Assembly (NCBI RefSeq): GCF_004348985.1
Contig: NZ_SMKW01000093.1
Location: forward strand, 1 to 34,475
Length of the DNA stretch: 34,475 nt
From: Saccharopolyspora elongata
GTDB taxonomy: Bacteria; Actinomycetota; Actinomycetes; Mycobacteriales; Pseudonocardiaceae
Reading direction: 5' to 3'
Shown here: one piece after another, positions 32,114 through 34,475 of the stretch
Layout of the letters: each line of letters begins with the position of its first letter
Numbering within the stretch: position 1 is the stretch's first letter
Position numbers and translations under genes: made by a program
The notes under the pieces: model-generated
Database searches by the model: none
Told to the model about the DNA's origin: nothing
The model's input: the letters and a program-made list of their open reading frames with translations, nothing else

Positions 32114-34012
32114 ATGACCAGCGTTACAACACAATACTTTCCGGCCGCTTCGGGAATCCGGGAGGCCGAGCCTGAAATCCGGGAAGCAGCGGAGGATCTT
32201 GCCGCACTCGTCTACGACGGTAAGTTCGACAGTGTCCACGCCGATCTGCGAGCTGCGCTGGAAGATCCGATGTTTGATCAGCGCCACGGCCTGGCGCCGC
32301 TGGAGGCAGGCCGGTTGTCCTACGAACGGGCCCGGTTCCTCCACGGTCGCCTCGGACCGGCGGCCGAGCTGATGCGCGATCAGCTCCGGATGTTCGCGAT
32401 CGGCGAGTGGTCGTGCCTGATCGACACCACCACCCTTCCGATCCTGAACATCCACTACAACCTCTGCCTAGGGACGATCCTCCAGCACGGTGCAGGACGC
32501 GACGATCTCGCGGATTACATCGACGAACTGGGCAGCATGTCGTCGATCGGTCTGCTGATCGCCACCGAACTCGGCCACGGCAACAACATCGCGGCCTTGG
32601 AGACCGAGGCCGTCTACGACCACGCCAGTCGCGAGTTCGTGCTGAACACCCCGCATGCCCGCGCACAGAAATTCATGCCGAACACGGGGATCTCCGACAT
32701 CCCGAAGCTGGCAGTCGTGATGGCCCGGCTGAAGGTCGACGGGGCGGACTGTGGTGTTCTCCCGTTCATCGTCAGGATTTCCGACCACAACGGCCTGTGC
32801 GAAGGGGTGCACGTCACAAGGCTTCCGGAAAAACCGGGGTTCGCCCTGGACAATGCGGTGACGCGGTTCGACCACGTCCGGATTCCCCGCCGGAATTTGC
32901 TGACTGGAGACATGGGACAGCTTACCGACGATGGTGTGTTCCAAGGCGCCGTCGGTAGTAAGCGCAAGCAGGTGCTGCGCGCATTGGACCGGGTGACCCC
33001 GGGGCGTATCTGCCTGACTGGTGCGCTCATCTCGGCCGGCCGCGCCAGCGTGTACATCGCCGTGCGGTACGCGGAGCAGCGTTTGACGGCTGCGCCCGGT
33101 CGCGGGGAGGTGCCGATCCTCGCCTACCGCAGTCAGCAGATCGCGCTGTTCAGCTCGCTCGCGCAGGTCTACGCAATGACTTTTCTCGTCAACCATGTCA
33201 AGACGGAATACCTGTCCCGCCACAGCGGGAACGAGGCCGAGGTCGACCAGTTGATCTCGATCGCCAAGGCACTGTCGAGTTGGGAGATGTCCAGGGTCAT
33301 CCACGTCTGCCGTGAGCGGTGTGGCGCCCAGGGCATGTTCTCGGTCAACCGCATCGCGGATTACGTGCCGATGGCCCAAGGGGTGGTGACGGCTGAAGGC
33401 GACAACCTGCCACTTCTTGCCACCGTGGCCGCACAAATGCTCGCGCGCCGCAGCCGATCGGCAGGCAAGACGACACCATCCGATCCGGCAAGCAGGGACC
33501 TGCTGACAGGCACGTTCCAGCTCGATTTGCTGCAGTATCGGGAAGACAGCTTGCGGCGGGAAGCACGGCAGGCGATGACCGAGGAGACCCGCGGTGACGG
33601 AACCCTGTTCTCCGCCTGGAACCAGAACATGACTGCGGCCACATCCATGGCACGCACCCGTGGGGTGCGACTGGCACTGGAGCAATTCCTGACCGCCGTG
33701 GAAAACGCGGAAACCGAAGACGGCCGCACCGCCCTGCGGTTGCTGGCATGCCTCTACGGACTCCTCGAGGTCAACAGGGACAGCGGTTGGTATCTCGCGA
33801 GAAACGCGCTGACGGCCGAGCAGGTCGAACGACTCCCGCGCGAGATCGAATCGCTGTGCGAGCAGATCCTTCCGCACTCCCGGCTGCTGGTCGACGGGTT
33901 CAACCTCACGCCAGAACTCCTGCGGGCACCGATCGCAGATGATGACTACATCACGGCTGTCAGCAGGTTGGTCGGTCAAGATCTCCCAGCTCCGCGCACC
34001 GCAAGCCGTTGA
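32114..34012 (+). CDS. Acyl-CoA oxidase / dehydrogenase-type flavoprotein
   Basis: A 632-residue flavoenzyme of the acyl-CoA oxidase branch, which introduces an alpha,beta double bond into an acyl thioester. The N-terminal helical domain leads to the beta domain (SSIGLLIATELGHGNN, HARAQKFMPNTG, IPRRNLLTGDMG). The catalytic Glu is E428 in VVTAEGDNLPLL, the place where oxidases have YEGDN. A second helical domain completes the oxidase-type length (dehydrogenases have ~380 residues). GGGA just before ATG 32114 is a weak ribosome site. As fourth gene of the KS operon it could act on the ACP-bound or CoA-bound chain, as TamF-type dehydrogenases do in tambjamine alkylamine formation. The electron acceptor cannot be told. 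Confidence 0.85.
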   Translation: MTSVTTQYFPAASGIREAEPEIREAAEDLAALVYDGKFDSVHADLRAALEDPMFDQRHGLAPLEAGRLSYERARFLHGRLGPAAELMRDQLRMFAIGEWSCLIDTTTLPILNIHYNLCLGTILQHGAGRDDLADYIDELGSMSSIGLLIATELGHGNNIAALETEAVYDHASREFVLNTPHARAQKFMPNTGISDIPKLAVVMARLKVDGADCGVLPFIVRISDHNGLCEGVHVTRLPEKPGFALDNAVTRFDHVRIPRRNLLTGDMGQLTDDGVFQGAVGSKRKQVLRALDRVTPGRICLTGALISAGRASVYIAVRYAEQRLTAAPGRGEVPILAYRSQQIALFSSLAQVYAMTFLVNHVKTEYLSRHSGNEAEVDQLISIAKALSSWEMSRVIHVCRERCGAQGMFSVNRIADYVPMAQGVVTAEGDNLPLLATVAAQMLARRSRSAGKTTPSDPASRDLLTGTFQLDLLQYREDSLRREARQAMTEETRGDGTLFSAWNQNMTAATSMARTRGVRLALEQFLTAVENAETEDGRTALRLLACLYGLLEVNRDSGWYLARNALTAEQVERLPREIESLCEQILPHSRLLVDGFNLTPELLRAPIADDDYITAVSRLVGQDLPAPRTASR

Positions 34013-34034
34013 CCTTCCCCGCATGGTCTGCTCT

Positions 34035-34248
34035 GGTCAGAGCCCGTGAATCTGGTGGGGCGGCATAGCGCCCTGGAGTTTCGCGGTTCGATGTTCCTGC
34101 CGGTCACTCCAGCCGTGCGTACTTTGTTTCTATGGCAGCACAAAGTGCGCACGGCCCCGGACCTGCCGGAACGTCGCTCCAGGCCGTCATGTCGTGGGCA
34201 AACCGCAAAACTCCAGGCATCCCAAAAGGGACTCACGGGCCACTGACC
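34035..34248. repeat. ~214-base imperfect inverted repeat (MITE-like)
   Basis: The two halves are diverged inverse copies. Left arm segments GGTCAG-AGCCCGTGA (34035-34049), CCTGGAGTTTCGCGGTT (from 34070), CGATGTTCCTGCCGGT and CCGTGCGTACTTTGT (to 34127) each find a complement in the right arm: ACAAAGTGCGCACGG (34140), ACCTGCCGGAACGTCG, AACCGCAAAACTCCAGG (34201) and TCACGGGCCACTGACC (to 34248). The right arm has about 25 extra bases. The centre loop is TTCTATGGCAGC. It fills the gap between the oxidase and the carboxylase gene and has no coding capacity of note. Confidence 0.7.
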
Positions 34249-34304
34249 CGCAGCAACTCGAGAGCCCCGGAAGACCGCCCGACACCGACTTCCCGGAGGA
34301 ACCG

Positions 34305-34475
34305 ATGACCGCAGTGGCCACCCGCCCGGAAACCGAGCAGGCGCAACGGGATCCGCGCGACCCCGACGTGCGGCTGGAGCAGCTGCTCGACCCGGAGTCG
34401 ATCGAACCACTGCACCCCCGCGACAGCAGCGGGATGTACGCGGTGCGCGGTCGCATCGACGGCACGAGGGTGATC
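34305..34475 (+). CDS. Acyl-CoA carboxylase carboxyltransferase (beta) subunit, N-terminus, cut by window end
   Basis: The first 57 residues of a protein starting MTAVATRPETEQAQRDPRDP and continuing RLEQLLDPESIEPLHPRD, MYAVRGRIDGTRVI. This matches the amino end of actinobacterial AccD/PccB-type carboxyltransferases, which make malonyl- or methylmalonyl-CoA. GGAGGA lies four bases before ATG 34305. It could supply extender units to the ketosynthases upstream. The active-site regions are outside the window. Confidence 0.75.
   Translation, partial: MTAVATRPETEQAQRDPRDPDVRLEQLLDPESIEPLHPRDSSGMYAVRGRIDGTRVI

Noticed and set aside
32468..34024. 518-codon minus-strand frame opposite the acyl-CoA oxidase
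   Set aside because: Shadow of a gene with clear flavoenzyme motifs; no motif or start of its own.
1..34475. tRNA, rRNA or riboswitch genes
   Set aside because: No cloverleaf-like set of arms, TTCGAAT-type T-loop in context, or known riboswitch core was found while reading the intergenic stretches.

Overview
High-GC DNA with actinomycete gene content: an ESX-type (type VII) secretion ATPase with a mycosin, a large LuxR/LAL regulator, GTG starts, strong GGAGG ribosome sites, and VdcBCD-type decarboxylase genes. A filamentous actinomycete, possibly Pseudonocardiaceae, is the likely host; this is inferred from gene content, not from a marker gene. The window is accessory in character: about ten working genes of a small-molecule locus, an orphan secretion pair, and an unusually large number of broken genes and mobile-element remnants.

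Layout. (1) 1-5.1 kb is a mobile-element graveyard: the 3' end of an IS256-family element, a Tn554-like tyrosine recombinase beheaded at that IS end, its small DUF6262/TnpC-like partner, remnants of a second recombinase and second TnpC-like gene, a Tn3 transposase tail, a VanZ-like membrane protein, a second inverted IS256 remnant, a beheaded ORF and a short histidine phosphatase. (2) 5.4-7.0 kb: a secreted GH105-type glycosidase (minus strand) with a LacI-type operator. (3) 7.4-12.5 kb: eccC plus mycP without the rest of an ESX locus; the mycosin has lost its catalytic His and Ser. (4) 12.9-16.6 kb: a LAL regulator and an ECF sigma factor. (5) 16.7-21.3 kb: a wrecked O-methyltransferase, a chorismate-lyase-like gene, a sugar-isomerase scrap, then a tightly packed ubiX-ubiD-vdcD-type hydroxyarylic acid decarboxylase operon and a small dimeric-barrel protein. 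(6) 21.3-23.9 kb: a PrnB/DUF1864-like gene whose 3' end runs into an antisense IS remnant, followed by fragments of a phosphatase, a conserved small protein, a LysR regulator and an SDR. (7) 24.1-34.5 kb: a biosynthetic cluster: flavin amine oxidase (minus), then thioester reductase, class III aminotransferase and SRPBCC protein in one operon; then FabH-type KS, ACP, FabF-type KS and acyl-CoA oxidase; then the start of an acyl-CoA carboxylase beta subunit.

How region 7 could work (inference): an acyl-ACP is built by KSIII/ACP/KSII, desaturated by the acyl-CoA-oxidase-type flavoprotein, released as an aldehyde by the stand-alone thioester reductase, converted to an amine by the aminotransferase, and possibly cyclised or oxidised by the SRPBCC protein and the amine oxidase. 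The reductase plus aminotransferase pair is a split form of the logic known from TamH (tambjamine) and PigE (prodigiosin). Region 5 could turn chorismate into 4-hydroxybenzoate and then phenol; whether it feeds region 7 cannot be decided from the sequence.
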